A stretch of DNA of 64,000 nt from Streptomyces sp. NBC_00236 (GCF_036195045.1 NZ_CP108100.1:2294001-2358000), one strand, 5' to 3'. Numbered from the stretch's first letter, positions 25,651 through 35,248 are shown. The notes: generated by a model not told the origin, from the sequence alone. A program made the numbers and translations.

Positions 25651-27261
25651 TCAGATGTGACCGGCGCCCATGCCCGCCTCGGCGTTCTCGCCCCGCTTGG
25701 TCAGGGTGGCGACCAGTGCGGCGATGACCGCGACGATGCCGGCGACCATGAACGCCGTGCTCATGCCCGAGACGAAGGTGTCGTGGGCGACGTTGACGAT
25801 CTTGCCCGCGACCTCCGGCGGGGTCCCCTCGGCGACCGGCGGCATGCCGACCTTGATCGCGGAGGACGCCTGGTCGAGCTGCTCGGGCGACAGCGGCGGA
25901 AGCTGCGCTTCCTTCCAGTTGCCGGGCAGCTCGGAGTCGACGCCGGCTGCCATGATCGCGCCCAGCACCGCCGTACCGAGACTGCCACCGACCTGCATGG
26001 CGGCCTGCTGGAGACCGCCGGCGACACCGGAGAGCTCCATCGGGGCGTTGCCCACGATGACCTCGGTGGCGCCGACCATGACCGGCGCGAGGCCGAGACC
26101 GAGCAGGGCGAACCAGATCGACATGGTCAGGGTGCTGGTGTCGACGGTCAGCTGGGACATGCCGAACATGGCGATCGCGGTGCTCACCATGCCGCCGACG
26201 AGCGGGACCCGCGGGCCGAACTTGGTGATCATGGCGCCCGCGAGCGGCGAGGCGACGATCATCATCCCGGTCAGCGGCAGCAGGTGCAGACCGCTGTCGA
26301 CCGGGCTCAGACCGTGCACGTTCTGGAGATAGAAGGTGACGAAGAACAGGCCGCCCATGAAGCCGAAGGCCATCAGCACCATCAGGACCGTGCCCGCGGA
26401 CAGCGGTACGGAGCGGAACATCGCCAGCGGGATCAGCGGTTCCCTGACGCGCTGCTGGACGAGGGCGAACCCGACGAACAGGGCGACGGCGGCGACCAGG
26501 AAGCCGACCGTCTTGGTGTCGCCCCAGCCCCACTCCGCGCCCTTGATGAGCGCCCAGATCAGGCAGAACATCGCCGCCGACAGCAGCACGATGCCCGCGA
26601 TGTCGAAGGAGCGCGGCGCGTTCTCCGCGCGGTGGTCCTTCAGGATCATCACGCCCATGACGAGGGCGATCACACCGACCGGCACGTTGATGAAGAAGAC
26701 GGACTGCCAGCTGACGTGCTCGACGAGCACGCCGCCCAGGATCGGACCGCCCGCGGTCGAGGCGCCGATCACCATGCCCCAGATACCGATCGCCATGTTC
26801 AGCTTCTCGGCCGGGAAGGTGGCGCGCAGCAGGCCGAGCGCGGCAGGCATCAGCAAGGCGCCGAAGAGCCCCTGAAGCACCCGGAACACGATGACCAGGG
26901 CCACGCTGCTGGAGAACCCGATGGCCGCCGAAGCCGCGGCGAAGCCGGCGATGCCGATCAGGAAGGTCTGGCGGTGGCCGAACCGGTCACCGAGCTTGCC
27001 CGCGGTGATCAGGGACACGGCGAGGGCGAGCATGTAGCCGTTGGTGATCCACTGGACGTCGGCGAGCGAGGCGCCGAGGTCCTGCTGGATCGCGGGGTTG
27101 GCGATCGCGACGATCGTGCCGTCGAGCGCGACCATCATCACGCCGATGGCCACGGAGAAGAGCGTCAGCCAGGGGTGGCCGCGCAGGCCCTTGACTGGTG
27201 GGGTGCCGAGAGAGTCCTGGGGTTCCCGCGACGCCTTCTCGACGGTGGTCTGACTAGTCAT
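25651..27261 (-). CDS. MFS drug/proton antiporter, DHA2 (EmrB/QacA) type
   Basis: 536 aa with about 14 membrane helices. The DHA2 features are MMVALDGTIVAIANPAIQQDL in helix 1, WITNGYMLALAVSLITAGKLGDRFGHR (motif A), and the FRVLQGLFGALLMPAALGLL block. It exports hydrophobic drugs or metabolites in exchange for protons. It is divergent from a TetR gene with 118 bp between, which contains a dyad, the standard layout for TetR-controlled efflux. The C-terminal 25 residues are soluble and charged. Confidence 0.93.
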   Translation of the reverse strand: MTSQTTVEKASREPQDSLGTPPVKGLRGHPWLTLFSVAIGVMMVALDGTIVAIANPAIQQDLGASLADVQWITNGYMLALAVSLITAGKLGDRFGHRQTFLIGIAGFAAASAAIGFSSSVALVIVFRVLQGLFGALLMPAALGLLRATFPAEKLNMAIGIWGMVIGASTAGGPILGGVLVEHVSWQSVFFINVPVGVIALVMGVMILKDHRAENAPRSFDIAGIVLLSAAMFCLIWALIKGAEWGWGDTKTVGFLVAAVALFVGFALVQQRVREPLIPLAMFRSVPLSAGTVLMVLMAFGFMGGLFFVTFYLQNVHGLSPVDSGLHLLPLTGMMIVASPLAGAMITKFGPRVPLVGGMVSTAIAMFGMSQLTVDTSTLTMSIWFALLGLGLAPVMVGATEVIVGNAPMELSGVAGGLQQAAMQVGGSLGTAVLGAIMAAGVDSELPGNWKEAQLPPLSPEQLDQASSAIKVGMPPVAEGTPPEVAGKIVNVAHDTFVSGMSTAFMVAGIVAVIAALVATLTKRGENAEAGMGAGHI

Positions 27262-27274
27262 ACCCGGAGGTTAG

Positions 27275-27289
27275 TGTCAGTCGCTGACA
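27275..27289. promoter_or_regulatory. Candidate TetR operator between the MFS and tetR genes
   Basis: TGTCAG-TCG-CTGACA is a perfect 6-bp dyad, followed at once by TTGACA and, further right, an inverted GTAACTGTCAC. The related half-sites TGACA/TGTCA occur four times in the 118-bp intergenic space. Confidence 0.65.
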
Positions 27290-27379
27290 GTTGACAAACC
27301 AATTCACAAGTCGGTAACTGTCACGTAGCTCACACGTAGCCCGCGAGTAGTCTGAGCTGGACAAAGCAGGGAAAAGAGG

Positions 27380-28069
27380 ATGACTTCAGTGACCGACGGG
27401 CAGCGAACCGCAGGCCTTCCGGCCGGGCTGCGCGAACGCAAGAAGCAACGCACCCGGGACGCCCTGCTCCGTGCCGCCCTCGACCTCTTCACCACTCAGG
27501 GGTACGAGGAGACCACCGTCGACGAGATCGCCGACGCCGTCGAGGTCTCCCAGCGCACCTTCTTCCGCTACTTCGCGGGCAAGGAGTCCGTCGTCTTCGC
27601 GGTCCAGGAGATGGTGGAGTCACGCTTCATCCTCGAACTGCGTCAACGTCCCGCCAACGAAGCCCCTTTCGAGGCCATGCGCCGCGCGGTCCTGTGCGCC
27701 TGGAACAGTATCGGAGAGGCGATCGAGGCCATCATCCCGGTCGAACTCCACATGCGGGCGTACCGGATGATCGAATCGACACCCTCCCTGATCGCCGCCC
27801 ACATGCGGCGCAGCGTCGCCCTGGAGGAGCAGATCGCCGCACTGATCGCCGAGCGCGAGGGCCTGGACATGACGCGGGACCCACGTCCGCGCGTGGCCGT
27901 CGCCGCGTTCTCCGGCGTGATGCGGGTGACCGGGCAGTTGTGGGGCCGGGGCTGCGACGGCAGCATGGAGTCACTGCGGACGCTCACCGAGGCCTACCTG
28001 GACCAGCTGGGCCCGGCCCTCGCCGGAGACTGGCGTGCGCACCCCGCCGGAGCGGCGCACCTCGACTGA
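27380..28069 (+). CDS. TetR-family regulator of the divergent efflux gene
   Basis: 229 aa. The N-terminal HTH reads RDALLRAALDLFTTQGYEETTVDEIADAVEVSQRTFFRYFAGKES, a textbook TetR DNA-binding domain (about 22-68). The C-terminal ligand domain is helical, with many hydrophobics and PVELHMRAYRMIESTPSLIAAHMRR in the middle. It most likely represses the MFS exporter and itself through the dyad at 27275. ATG 27380 lies close to an AAAGAGG site. The inducer is unknown. Confidence 0.93.
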   Translation: MTSVTDGQRTAGLPAGLRERKKQRTRDALLRAALDLFTTQGYEETTVDEIADAVEVSQRTFFRYFAGKESVVFAVQEMVESRFILELRQRPANEAPFEAMRRAVLCAWNSIGEAIEAIIPVELHMRAYRMIESTPSLIAAHMRRSVALEEQIAALIAEREGLDMTRDPRPRVAVAAFSGVMRVTGQLWGRGCDGSMESLRTLTEAYLDQLGPALAGDWRAHPAGAAHLD

Positions 28070-28272
28070 GGTGGTGTGCCGCATGCCTCAGACCCGGACA
28101 TGACCGACCTCACAACAGGCGGGCCGCGACGCCCCGATGGGGCACTCCGACGGCGTCCGGCGCGGCGCAGCGTCGCGCAAGGCCGTACACAGCGTGAGGA
28201 GAACGGGGCTTCATTCCCCACACCCGGGTGATGTGCGTCACCCGCTTAACGACTCCTTACGCGCGTCTCCTA

Positions 28273-29496
28273 ATGTGTGGCGAAGTGACTTCCTTCGACT
28301 CCTCCCCCACGCTCACCGCCTGGCGCGCTCTTCTCGCCGTCGCGGTCGTGTTCGTGATGCTGGCGACCACCGGTTGGACCGCCGTGCGTCATCAGCACTC
28401 CGACGCGCCACGCACCGTCGCACTCGCTTCCTGGGCCAAGGGGTCGATAGCGGGGCGCGCGCTGCCCGCGGCGGATGCGCCTCCGTACAAGCTGGCGCAC
28501 TTCTTCGCCGCTCTCACGGACGCGCAGCAGGCCGGGCTGGCCCGCAAGTACCCCCTCGTGGTGGGGAATCTGAACGGCGCCCCGGTCACCCTGCGCTACC
28601 AGGCGAACCGGCTGGCGCTGGAACAGGCGCGCACGGCCGAGCAGACCCGGGTGCACGACTCCAGGCTCTCCCCCGACGGCCGCGCCGACGCGCAGCACCG
28701 GGTGGACCGCTTCCGGTCGATGCTGGCCGAGGGCCGCCACTTCCTCGCGTTCGACCCGTCGGGCCGGGGCCACGCCGCCGAGGTGTTCGGCGATCTGGAC
28801 CGGGCCGAGCGGGTCTCGGTGGTCGTTCCGGGCGTCGACACGAACCTGCTGACGCTGGAGCGCACCGGGGACAAGACGAACGCCGCCCCCGTCGGCATGG
28901 CCAAGTCCCTGTACGCGGCCGAGCACTCCGCGCATCCCGGCGTGCGGACCGCGGTGATCGCCTGGGCCGACTACACCGCACCGGCCGGCATCGGCATGGA
29001 CGCTGCCCTGGGCAACCTCGCCGAGCGCGGGGCCGTCCGGCTCGGCGCACTCGTGAAGTCGCTCCCGGGAGCCGCTCCCGTCTCGCTGTTCTGCCACAGC
29101 TACGGCTCCGTCCTGTGCGGCGTCGCCGCGGACGAACTGCCCGGCCGGGTGACGGACATCGCGGTCGCGGGGAGCCCCGGCATGCGGGCCGACAACGCCG
29201 GCCAGTTGCACACCCGGGCCAATGTCTGGGCGATGCGGGACCATGACGACTGGATCGAGGACGTGCCGAACCTGGAGGTCGGAGGCCTGGGCCACGGGGC
29301 CGACCCGGTGGATCCGGACTTCGGCGCGCGGATCGCTTCGGCGGGCGGCGCGGTCGGTCACAGCGGCTACTTCGAGCCGGGGACCGAGAGCCTCGGCAAC
29401 TTCGCCGCGATCGGCGCGGGCGCCTACGCGTCCGTTACCTGCGCGCCGTCCGACAGCGGCTGCCACGAACAGATTTCCGGCCACACACCGGCCTGA
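28273..29496 (+). CDS. Secreted/membrane-anchored DUF1023 alpha/beta hydrolase (copy 1)
   Basis: 407 aa. One N-terminal membrane segment (ALLAVAVVFVMLATTGWTAV) is followed by a DUF1023 alpha/beta-hydrolase with nucleophile elbow FCHSYGSVLCG, a block GRGHAAEVFGDLDRAERVSVVVPG, an acidic HDDWIEDVP and a catalytic His candidate in GLGHGADPVDP. It resembles the gene at 32997 over its full mature length. ATG 28273 or GTG 28285 could start it; neither has a clear ribosome site. It acts outside the membrane on an unknown ester or peptide. Confidence 0.88.
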   Translation: MCGEVTSFDSSPTLTAWRALLAVAVVFVMLATTGWTAVRHQHSDAPRTVALASWAKGSIAGRALPAADAPPYKLAHFFAALTDAQQAGLARKYPLVVGNLNGAPVTLRYQANRLALEQARTAEQTRVHDSRLSPDGRADAQHRVDRFRSMLAEGRHFLAFDPSGRGHAAEVFGDLDRAERVSVVVPGVDTNLLTLERTGDKTNAAPVGMAKSLYAAEHSAHPGVRTAVIAWADYTAPAGIGMDAALGNLAERGAVRLGALVKSLPGAAPVSLFCHSYGSVLCGVAADELPGRVTDIAVAGSPGMRADNAGQLHTRANVWAMRDHDDWIEDVPNLEVGGLGHGADPVDPDFGARIASAGGAVGHSGYFEPGTESLGNFAAIGAGAYASVTCAPSDSGCHEQISGHTPA

Positions 29497-29612
29497 CGCG
29501 CACAAAGAACCGTGCACACGGGTCTGACGCGCGTAGAGAACCGCGACCGGCCAGGAATTGTGAGGGCCTCCGAGGGGGGACGAGCGGGCAAGTGCCGCAT
29601 ACGATGAGGCAC

Positions 29613-30560
29613 ATGGGTGATGTGCTGGCCGGAATTCATGCCACCTGGGAGTTCGACACCGACTCCGTGCTCATCCGCTTCGAACGGGGTATCCGCACGC
29701 CGAGGCTCTTCCAGAGCCTCCGCGAGCGCCGCGTCCCGCACGCGGCGCTGGCGTCGGTGACGCTCACCCCGGGCAAGCGGGGCACGGTGGTGCTGCGTGC
29801 GGTCCCGAGACCCGGTGCCGATCCGCTGCTGGAGGCGGCGGCCGGGCAGCTCAAGGACGGCTGCGATCCGTACCGCCTGGTGCTCCCCGCCGAACGGGAG
29901 ACGCTCGCCGAGTACTACGCGGACGAGCTGCGCGCCCGGCTGGGCCCCGAGGCGCACGAACCAGCCGACCGGTTCCTGGTCGCGGCCCCCGAGGCGCCGA
30001 TGCGCTTCAAGGCGTACGACGGCAGGGCCAGTTTCGACGGCGACCGGATCTCGTTCCGGTGGTTCTGGACGGGTGCCTCCTCGGAGAAGTGGAAGGCGGG
30101 CGACCAGACGTTCCCGGTCACGGAGCTGAGCGGGGTCGAGTGGCGTTCGCCCGAGGCCTTCGAGGGCTATCTGCGGCTCGTGCCGCGGGGACCGGCGTCC
30201 GTGGCTCCGGCCGCCGGCCCGGCGGTCACCGGCCCGGGTGCCGGCCTGCTGACGAGCGCCGCCCCCAGCGCCGAGCCGATGGCGGGGCGTCCGACCCGGG
30301 CCGATCAGGACCCGGCCGCGGTGATCTTCGGCCTCGGATACGGACCGGTGCACGAGTCGCTGCCCTTCGCCGCGGCCGTTCTGGAATCCGTCCGCAGGAA
30401 GCAGTCCACGCCGGTCGCGGCCGCATTGACGAGCGCGGGACACCGGGACCCGGCGGACATCGCGGAGCGGATCCGCCATCTCGGCGAGCTGCATCAGGCG
30501 GGTCTGGTGACGGACGACGAGTTCAGCGCGAAGAAGGCCCAGCTGCTCGCCGAGCTGTAG
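29613..30560 (+). CDS. DUF4429 protein with C-terminal SHOCT-like motif
   Basis: 315 aa. Start MGDVLAGIHATWEFD is typical for DUF4429; the domain occurs twice, at about residues 1-110 and 125-195, with the second copy opening FKAYDGRASFDGDRISF. The C-terminal LGELHQAGLVTDDEFSAKKAQLLAEL is a SHOCT motif, often found in oligomerising or anchoring proteins. In between is a Pro/Ala-rich linker. ATG 29613 is chosen by family start. Cytoplasmic; function unknown. Confidence 0.88.
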   Translation: MGDVLAGIHATWEFDTDSVLIRFERGIRTPRLFQSLRERRVPHAALASVTLTPGKRGTVVLRAVPRPGADPLLEAAAGQLKDGCDPYRLVLPAERETLAEYYADELRARLGPEAHEPADRFLVAAPEAPMRFKAYDGRASFDGDRISFRWFWTGASSEKWKAGDQTFPVTELSGVEWRSPEAFEGYLRLVPRGPASVAPAAGPAVTGPGAGLLTSAAPSAEPMAGRPTRADQDPAAVIFGLGYGPVHESLPFAAAVLESVRRKQSTPVAAALTSAGHRDPADIAERIRHLGELHQAGLVTDDEFSAKKAQLLAEL

Positions 30561-30660
30561 CGAGGACCGGCGGTCATACCCCCGTACGAGAACGGCGGCG
30601 GCGGATCGGAACCCCGGTATGACGCCGGCGGGCGGCTTCGCTGCCTACCCTGATCAGGCC

Positions 30661-32052
30661 ATGCCCACTTCCTCCCCGCCCCCGCCGTCATCGCCGCCGC
30701 CCGCTCCCCCGCACCCGCCGGCGGACGGGCTGCTGAGCGCCGCCCGCCGCAATCTGCGCGAGACCGGCCACGCGCTGTCCCACCCCTCCCACCCCCCGAC
30801 ACCGCTCCTGGCCGGTGCGCCGAAGCAGTGGCAGCGGCTGCTGCCGTACGCCGCCGTCCTCGCGCTCGCCGCCATCTTCGTCCCGGTCACGATCAACGTC
30901 CTGAGCCACCAGTACGGACTGAGCGGTGGCGTCGCGGCAGCGCTCGCCGTCGCGCAGGCGGCGCCGCTCCTGATGCTGGCGCACCGCCCGCTGCAGGCCT
31001 GGTGGATCATCTTCCCGGCGCAGGTCCTGGGTGCGGTCGTGCTGATCGGGCAGGACGGCGGGCAGGACCATCCCTGGCCGTGGACCCCTCCCGGCCTCGT
31101 CGGATACCTCTTCCTGCTCCTGGCGCTGGGTCTGCGCGAACGGCGGCGGGCCCTGGTCGGCGTCTGGCTGGCGACCGGGGCGGCGGGTCTCGTCCTGTAT
31201 CTGGTCTCCGCGCACCGCGGCACCGACAACTCGCTCCTGATGGTCATCCTCGGCGCCGTGGTGCTGGTGGTCGGCGCGACGGTACGGGAACGGGGTGACG
31301 CCCAGCGCCGGCTCGCCGAGCAGGAGACGATCAGCGAGGCCGAGCGGGCGCAGCGGACGCTGCTGGAGGAACGGACCAGGATCGCCCGCGAGCTGCACGA
31401 CGTGGTCGCCCACCACATGTCGGTGATCACGGTCCAGGCCGACTCCGCCCCGTACCGGCTGCAAGGGCTGTCCGACGAGGCACGCGAGGAGTTCGCCACC
31501 ATTGCCGCGAGTGCGCGGGAGTCCCTCACGGAGATGCGGCGGCTGCTGGTGGTGCTGCGCAGCGAGGGTACGGAGGGTGAGCGGGCGCCCCAGCCGGGGC
31601 TCGACCGGGTGCAGCAGCTGGTGGAGGCAACGGTACGGGCCGGGCTGCCGGCCGAGCTGTCGCTGCCCGCCGGGCTGAAAGGCGTACCGCAGGCGGTGGA
31701 CCTGTCCGCGTACCGGATCGTGCAGGAGGCCCTGGCGAACGTGGTCCGGCACGCGCCGGGTGCCCGGACCCGGGTGTCGGTCAGCTCCGACGGTGAACAT
31801 CTGACGGTGCTGGTCGTCAACGACCCGCCGCCGCAGACGGGTTCGTCGCTCGCCCCGCGTACTCCTGTGGAGACGACGGGGACGGGACACGGGCTGGTCG
31901 GCATGCGCGAACGCGTACGGTTGACCGGTGGAACTCTGGACACCGGGCCGCTTCCGGACGGCGGCTTCCGGGTGGCCGCACGGCTCCCCCTGCCACCCGC
32001 GTCGGCGCCTGCTTCCTCTTCCGCCCCGCCCCCGACTCCGGAGGACTCGTGA
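30661..32052 (+). CDS. NarL-type sensor histidine kinase
   Basis: 463 aa. A Pro/Ser-rich N terminus precedes about five membrane helices (68-195), followed by a HisKA_3 dimer region with RIARELHDVVAHHMSVITVQ, where His246 is the phosphorylation site, and a HATPase_c domain with the N box (VQEALANVVRHA) and G box (GTGHGLVGMRERV). It senses an unknown signal at the membrane and phosphorylates the response regulator coded immediately downstream; the two genes overlap by 4 bp. Confidence 0.95.
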   Translation: MPTSSPPPPSSPPPAPPHPPADGLLSAARRNLRETGHALSHPSHPPTPLLAGAPKQWQRLLPYAAVLALAAIFVPVTINVLSHQYGLSGGVAAALAVAQAAPLLMLAHRPLQAWWIIFPAQVLGAVVLIGQDGGQDHPWPWTPPGLVGYLFLLLALGLRERRRALVGVWLATGAAGLVLYLVSAHRGTDNSLLMVILGAVVLVVGATVRERGDAQRRLAEQETISEAERAQRTLLEERTRIARELHDVVAHHMSVITVQADSAPYRLQGLSDEAREEFATIAASARESLTEMRRLLVVLRSEGTEGERAPQPGLDRVQQLVEATVRAGLPAELSLPAGLKGVPQAVDLSAYRIVQEALANVVRHAPGARTRVSVSSDGEHLTVLVVNDPPPQTGSSLAPRTPVETTGTGHGLVGMRERVRLTGGTLDTGPLPDGGFRVAARLPLPPASAPASSSAPPPTPEDS

Positions 32053-32747
32053 CCATCCGTGTGATCATCGTCGACGACCAGGCCATGGTGCGGGCAGGAT
32101 TCGCGGCGCTGCTGGCGGCGCAGTCCGACATCGACGTGGTCGGTGAGGCGCCGGACGGCCGCCAGGGTGTCGACGTCAGCCGCCACACCCATCCGGACGT
32201 GGTCCTGATGGATGTGCGGATGCCCGAGATGGACGGCCTGGCGGCGGCCCGTGAGCTGTTGAACCCGCCGGTGGGCGTGGTGCACGTGCCGAAGGTGCTG
32301 ATGCTCACCACTTTCGACGTGGACGACTACGTGTACGAGGCGCTGCGCGCCGGTGCGTCCGGGTTCCTGTTGAAGGACGCCCCGCCGGCGGACCTGATCT
32401 CGGCGGTCCGGGTGGTGGCGGCCGGGGACGCGCTGCTGGCGCCGTCCGTGACGCGGCGCCTGATCGCGGACTTCGCCCGGCAGCGGCCGTCCGGGGCCTC
32501 CCGCGGCGGGCCGGCGCTGCGGCTGAACGGGCTGACCCCGCGCGAGACGGAGGTGCTGGAGCTGATCGCGCGGGGGCTGTCGAACCAGGAGATCGCGGGG
32601 CATCTGGTGCTTGCGGAGCAGACCGTGAAGACCCACATCGGCCGGGTGCTGGCCAAGCTGGACCTGCGCGACCGCGCCCAGGCGGTGATCTTCGCGTACG
32701 AGGCGGGGCTGGTGGTGCCGGGCACACCCGGCCCGTCCGGCAGTTGA
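32049..32747 (+). CDS. NarL/LuxR-family response regulator
   Basis: 232 aa from GTG 32049 (VTIRVIIVDDQAMVRAGF). The receiver domain has the Asp-Asp pair at the N terminus and phosphoacceptor Asp55 in VVLMDVRMPEMDG. The C-terminal LuxR HTH reads LTPRETEVLELIARGLSNQEIAGHLVLAEQTVKTHIGRVLAKLDLRDR. It is translated together with its cognate kinase. Targets are unknown. Its last codons and the stop form the first unit of a 29-bp tandem repeat (32729-32844). Confidence 0.95.
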   Translation: MTIRVIIVDDQAMVRAGFAALLAAQSDIDVVGEAPDGRQGVDVSRHTHPDVVLMDVRMPEMDGLAAARELLNPPVGVVHVPKVLMLTTFDVDDYVYEALRAGASGFLLKDAPPADLISAVRVVAAGDALLAPSVTRRLIADFARQRPSGASRGGPALRLNGLTPRETEVLELIARGLSNQEIAGHLVLAEQTVKTHIGRVLAKLDLRDRAQAVIFAYEAGLVVPGTPGPSGS

Positions 32748-32844
32748 GGACGTCTTTCGGCCCGCCCGGCGACTGAGCACATCCATCGGCCCGCCCGGCA
32801 GCTGAGCACATCCATCGGCCCGCCCGGCGACTGAGTACGAAGCA
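32729..32844. repeat. Four tandem 29-bp repeats at the response regulator 3' end
   Basis: Units start at 32729, 32758, 32787 and 32816, each opening CGGCCCGYCCGGC and containing an (A/G)CTGAG-type core. The first covers the response regulator stop codon, so growth of the array does not change the protein. The units are 85-95 percent alike by eye. No hairpin typical of a terminator is clear. Confidence 0.9.
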
Positions 32845-32996
32845 GCCCGCCGGGCCGCCCCGTACACCCCCTACTCCGGTATCACCCCGCACTTGGCCCC
32901 CCGGTGTGACGCCCCCTCACCCACCCTCTTCCTACCTTCCTCTCCGACGCGCCGAACGGCGTGCGGGAGCCGGTACAGCCGGAGAGGGAGGGTCGG

Positions 32997-34040
32997 ATGC
33001 GCCGCTATGCGAGGACCTTGGTCGCGGTCGCCCTGGCGACCACCGTCGTGTCAGGGACCGCCGGCTGGGCGTCGGGGAACGCCCAGCAGGCACTGACGGG
33101 GCCGCCTCCCGGCACCGCCGCCTGGCGGTCGGATCACGTACTGGGGCGGGAGCTGCCCGATCCGGCGCGGGACACGCCCGCCGAAGTGGCGCGGTTCTTC
33201 GCAGGGTTGAGCGAGCGGGACCGGCAGTCCCTGGTCGCACGGCATCCGCTCGTCGTCGGAAACCTCGACGGCGCACCGGTCGGACTCCGCTACCGGGCCA
33301 ACGCCCTGGCCCTGAAGGCCGATCCCGATCCCCGGTACGCAAGTCTGGCCGCGGACCCGCACCGCCGGATCCTCGCGTTCGATCCGCGTGGCCGCGGCCA
33401 GGTCGCCGAGGTCTTCGGGGACCTGACCACGGCGGACCGGGTCTCGGTCGTCGTGCCGGGTTCGGACATCGACGCCGGGACCTTCGACCGTACGAGCGAT
33501 GTGTACGGGACGCCGGCCGGCATGGCCAGGTCGCTGTACGCCGAGACCGGTCCGGGCAGTGCGGTGATCGCCTGGGCCGGGTACACCACGCCCGTCGGCG
33601 TCGGCGTGGACGCCGCGACCGGCTCGCTCGCCGAGGCCGGGGCGGACCGCCTGACCCGTTTCACGGACGGGCTCGCCGCCACCGGCGTGCCCGAGCCCAC
33701 CGTGTTCTGCCACAGCTACGGCTCCGTCGTCTGCGGCCTCGCCGCGCCCCGGCTGCGCGCCGGCGACCTGGTCGTCCTCGGCTCGCCCGGGATGCGCGCG
33801 GACGACGTCGGCGATCTGCACACCGAAGCCCGGGTGTGGGCCGCCAAGGATCCCGACGACTGGATCGACAACGTGCCCCACGTCGAGTTCGCCGGGCTCG
33901 GCCACGGTGCCGACCCGGCCTCCCCGGAGTTCGGCGCCCGCCGGGTGCCCGCCGGTGACGCCCATGGCCACACCGGATACTTCGCCCCCGGCACCGAGTC
34001 CCTCCAGGCCTTCGCCGCGATCGCGGACGGGGAGCTGTGA
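32997..34040 (+). CDS. Secreted DUF1023 alpha/beta hydrolase (copy 2)
   Basis: 347 aa. A Sec signal peptide (MRRYARTLVAVALATTVVSGTAGWA) is followed by a DUF1023 domain: GRGQVAEVFGDLTTADRVSVVVPG, nucleophile elbow FCHSYGSVVCG, DPDDWIDNVP, GLGHGADPASP and a C-terminal GHTGYFAPGTESL. ATG 32997 follows GGAGAGGGAGGG. It overlaps the acyltransferase gene by one base (TGATG), so they are cotranscribed and may share a substrate pathway at the cell surface. The mature part is a homolog of the hydrolase at 28273. Confidence 0.9.
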   Translation: MRRYARTLVAVALATTVVSGTAGWASGNAQQALTGPPPGTAAWRSDHVLGRELPDPARDTPAEVARFFAGLSERDRQSLVARHPLVVGNLDGAPVGLRYRANALALKADPDPRYASLAADPHRRILAFDPRGRGQVAEVFGDLTTADRVSVVVPGSDIDAGTFDRTSDVYGTPAGMARSLYAETGPGSAVIAWAGYTTPVGVGVDAATGSLAEAGADRLTRFTDGLAATGVPEPTVFCHSYGSVVCGLAAPRLRAGDLVVLGSPGMRADDVGDLHTEARVWAAKDPDDWIDNVPHVEFAGLGHGADPASPEFGARRVPAGDAHGHTGYFAPGTESLQAFAAIADGEL

Positions 34041-35248
34041 TGAGCCTGCACGCCCTCGCCTCCCGTATCGAGGCCCGTACCCCCACCCACCGCGACCGTG
34101 CGCTCGACGGTCTGCGCGCCCTGGCGCTGCTCGCCGTCCCGACCGGGCACTGGCTGCTCGGCGGATTCCGGCTGGACGGCGGCGGGGCCCTGCACAACGC
34201 CAGTCCGCTCTCGGCCTTCGGCGCACTCGCCCCGATCAGCTGGGTGCTCCAGATGCTGGGCGTCTTCTTCCTCGTCGGCGGGTACGCCTCGGTCCTCTCC
34301 TACCGCCGGAGGAAGTCGACGACGGGCGCCTGGCTGCGCGGGCGGATGGCCCGTCTCGGCCGGCCGGTGCTCGGGGTGACGGCCGTGTGGGCGGTGATGA
34401 TCCCGGTGCTGCACGCGCTCGGAGTGCCCGGCGACACGCTGCGGACCGGGTCGACGCTGGTGATCCAGCCGCTCTGGTTCGTCGGCGTGTACGCGGTGGT
34501 GACCGCGCTGACGCCGTTCTGTATCCGGATGGCGAAGAGGCTCGGCGGCTGGGCCGCGGCCCCGTTGCTCGGTGCGGTCGCCGTCGTCGACCTGCTGCGT
34601 TACGGGCCGCTCGGTGACGCCATGCCCTCCTGGCTGAGCATGCTCAACATCCTTCCCGGCTGGCTCTTCGCGTACCAGCTCGGTGTCTCCTGGGCCGAGG
34701 GCCGGATCGGGAAGCGGGGCGCCCGGTTGCTGCTCGTCGGCGGTGTCGTGCTCTTCGCCGCCCTGCTGTTGCTCTTCCACTACCCGGTGTCGATGGTCGG
34801 GGTGCCGGGCGAGGCGCGTACCAACTCGCATCCGCCGTCGCTGCTGGTCCTCGCGCTGGGCGCCGCACAGAGCGGTGCGGCGATTCTCCTGCACGGCCGG
34901 ATCGGCCGGCTGCTGCGCAGGCCGCTGGTGTGGGCGCCGGTCGTCGTCGTCAACCTTTCGGCGATGACGATCCTGTGCTGGCACCAGACGGCGATGCTCG
35001 CGGCGGCGGTCCCGGCGTCCTTCGCGGGGGCGGTGCCCGGGCTGACGACCGGCCCGGACACGCTCGGCTGGGTCCTGGCCCGGCTGGCCTGGATGCCGGT
35101 GTTCGCGGGGCTGCTGGTGCTGATCGCCCGGTACGCGCGGAGGTTCGAGGCGCCGTGGAAGGCGGGGACCCGGGCCGCGAACGCCCGCCGCGCGATGGCT
35201 GGGGTGCTCGCGGCGGGGTTCGCGGTGTTCGCGCTGGGGCTGGCGTGA
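34040..35248 (+). CDS. Acyltransferase-3 family membrane protein
   Basis: 402 aa with about ten membrane helices. The acyltransferase-3 signature RDRALDGLRALALLAVPTGHWLLGG near the N terminus includes the catalytic His in the first membrane helix, followed by GVFFLVGGYASVLSYRRR. These enzymes move acyl groups onto exported sugars, lipids or peptides. It is translated with the secreted DUF1023 hydrolase; the pair could add and remove acyl groups on an envelope component, which is inference. The last helix FAGLLVLIARYARRFEAPW ends with a basic tail. Confidence 0.9.
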   Translation: MSLHALASRIEARTPTHRDRALDGLRALALLAVPTGHWLLGGFRLDGGGALHNASPLSAFGALAPISWVLQMLGVFFLVGGYASVLSYRRRKSTTGAWLRGRMARLGRPVLGVTAVWAVMIPVLHALGVPGDTLRTGSTLVIQPLWFVGVYAVVTALTPFCIRMAKRLGGWAAAPLLGAVAVVDLLRYGPLGDAMPSWLSMLNILPGWLFAYQLGVSWAEGRIGKRGARLLLVGGVVLFAALLLLFHYPVSMVGVPGEARTNSHPPSLLVLALGAAQSGAAILLHGRIGRLLRRPLVWAPVVVVNLSAMTILCWHQTAMLAAAVPASFAGAVPGLTTGPDTLGWVLARLAWMPVFAGLLVLIARYARRFEAPWKAGTRAANARRAMAGVLAAGFAVFALGLA

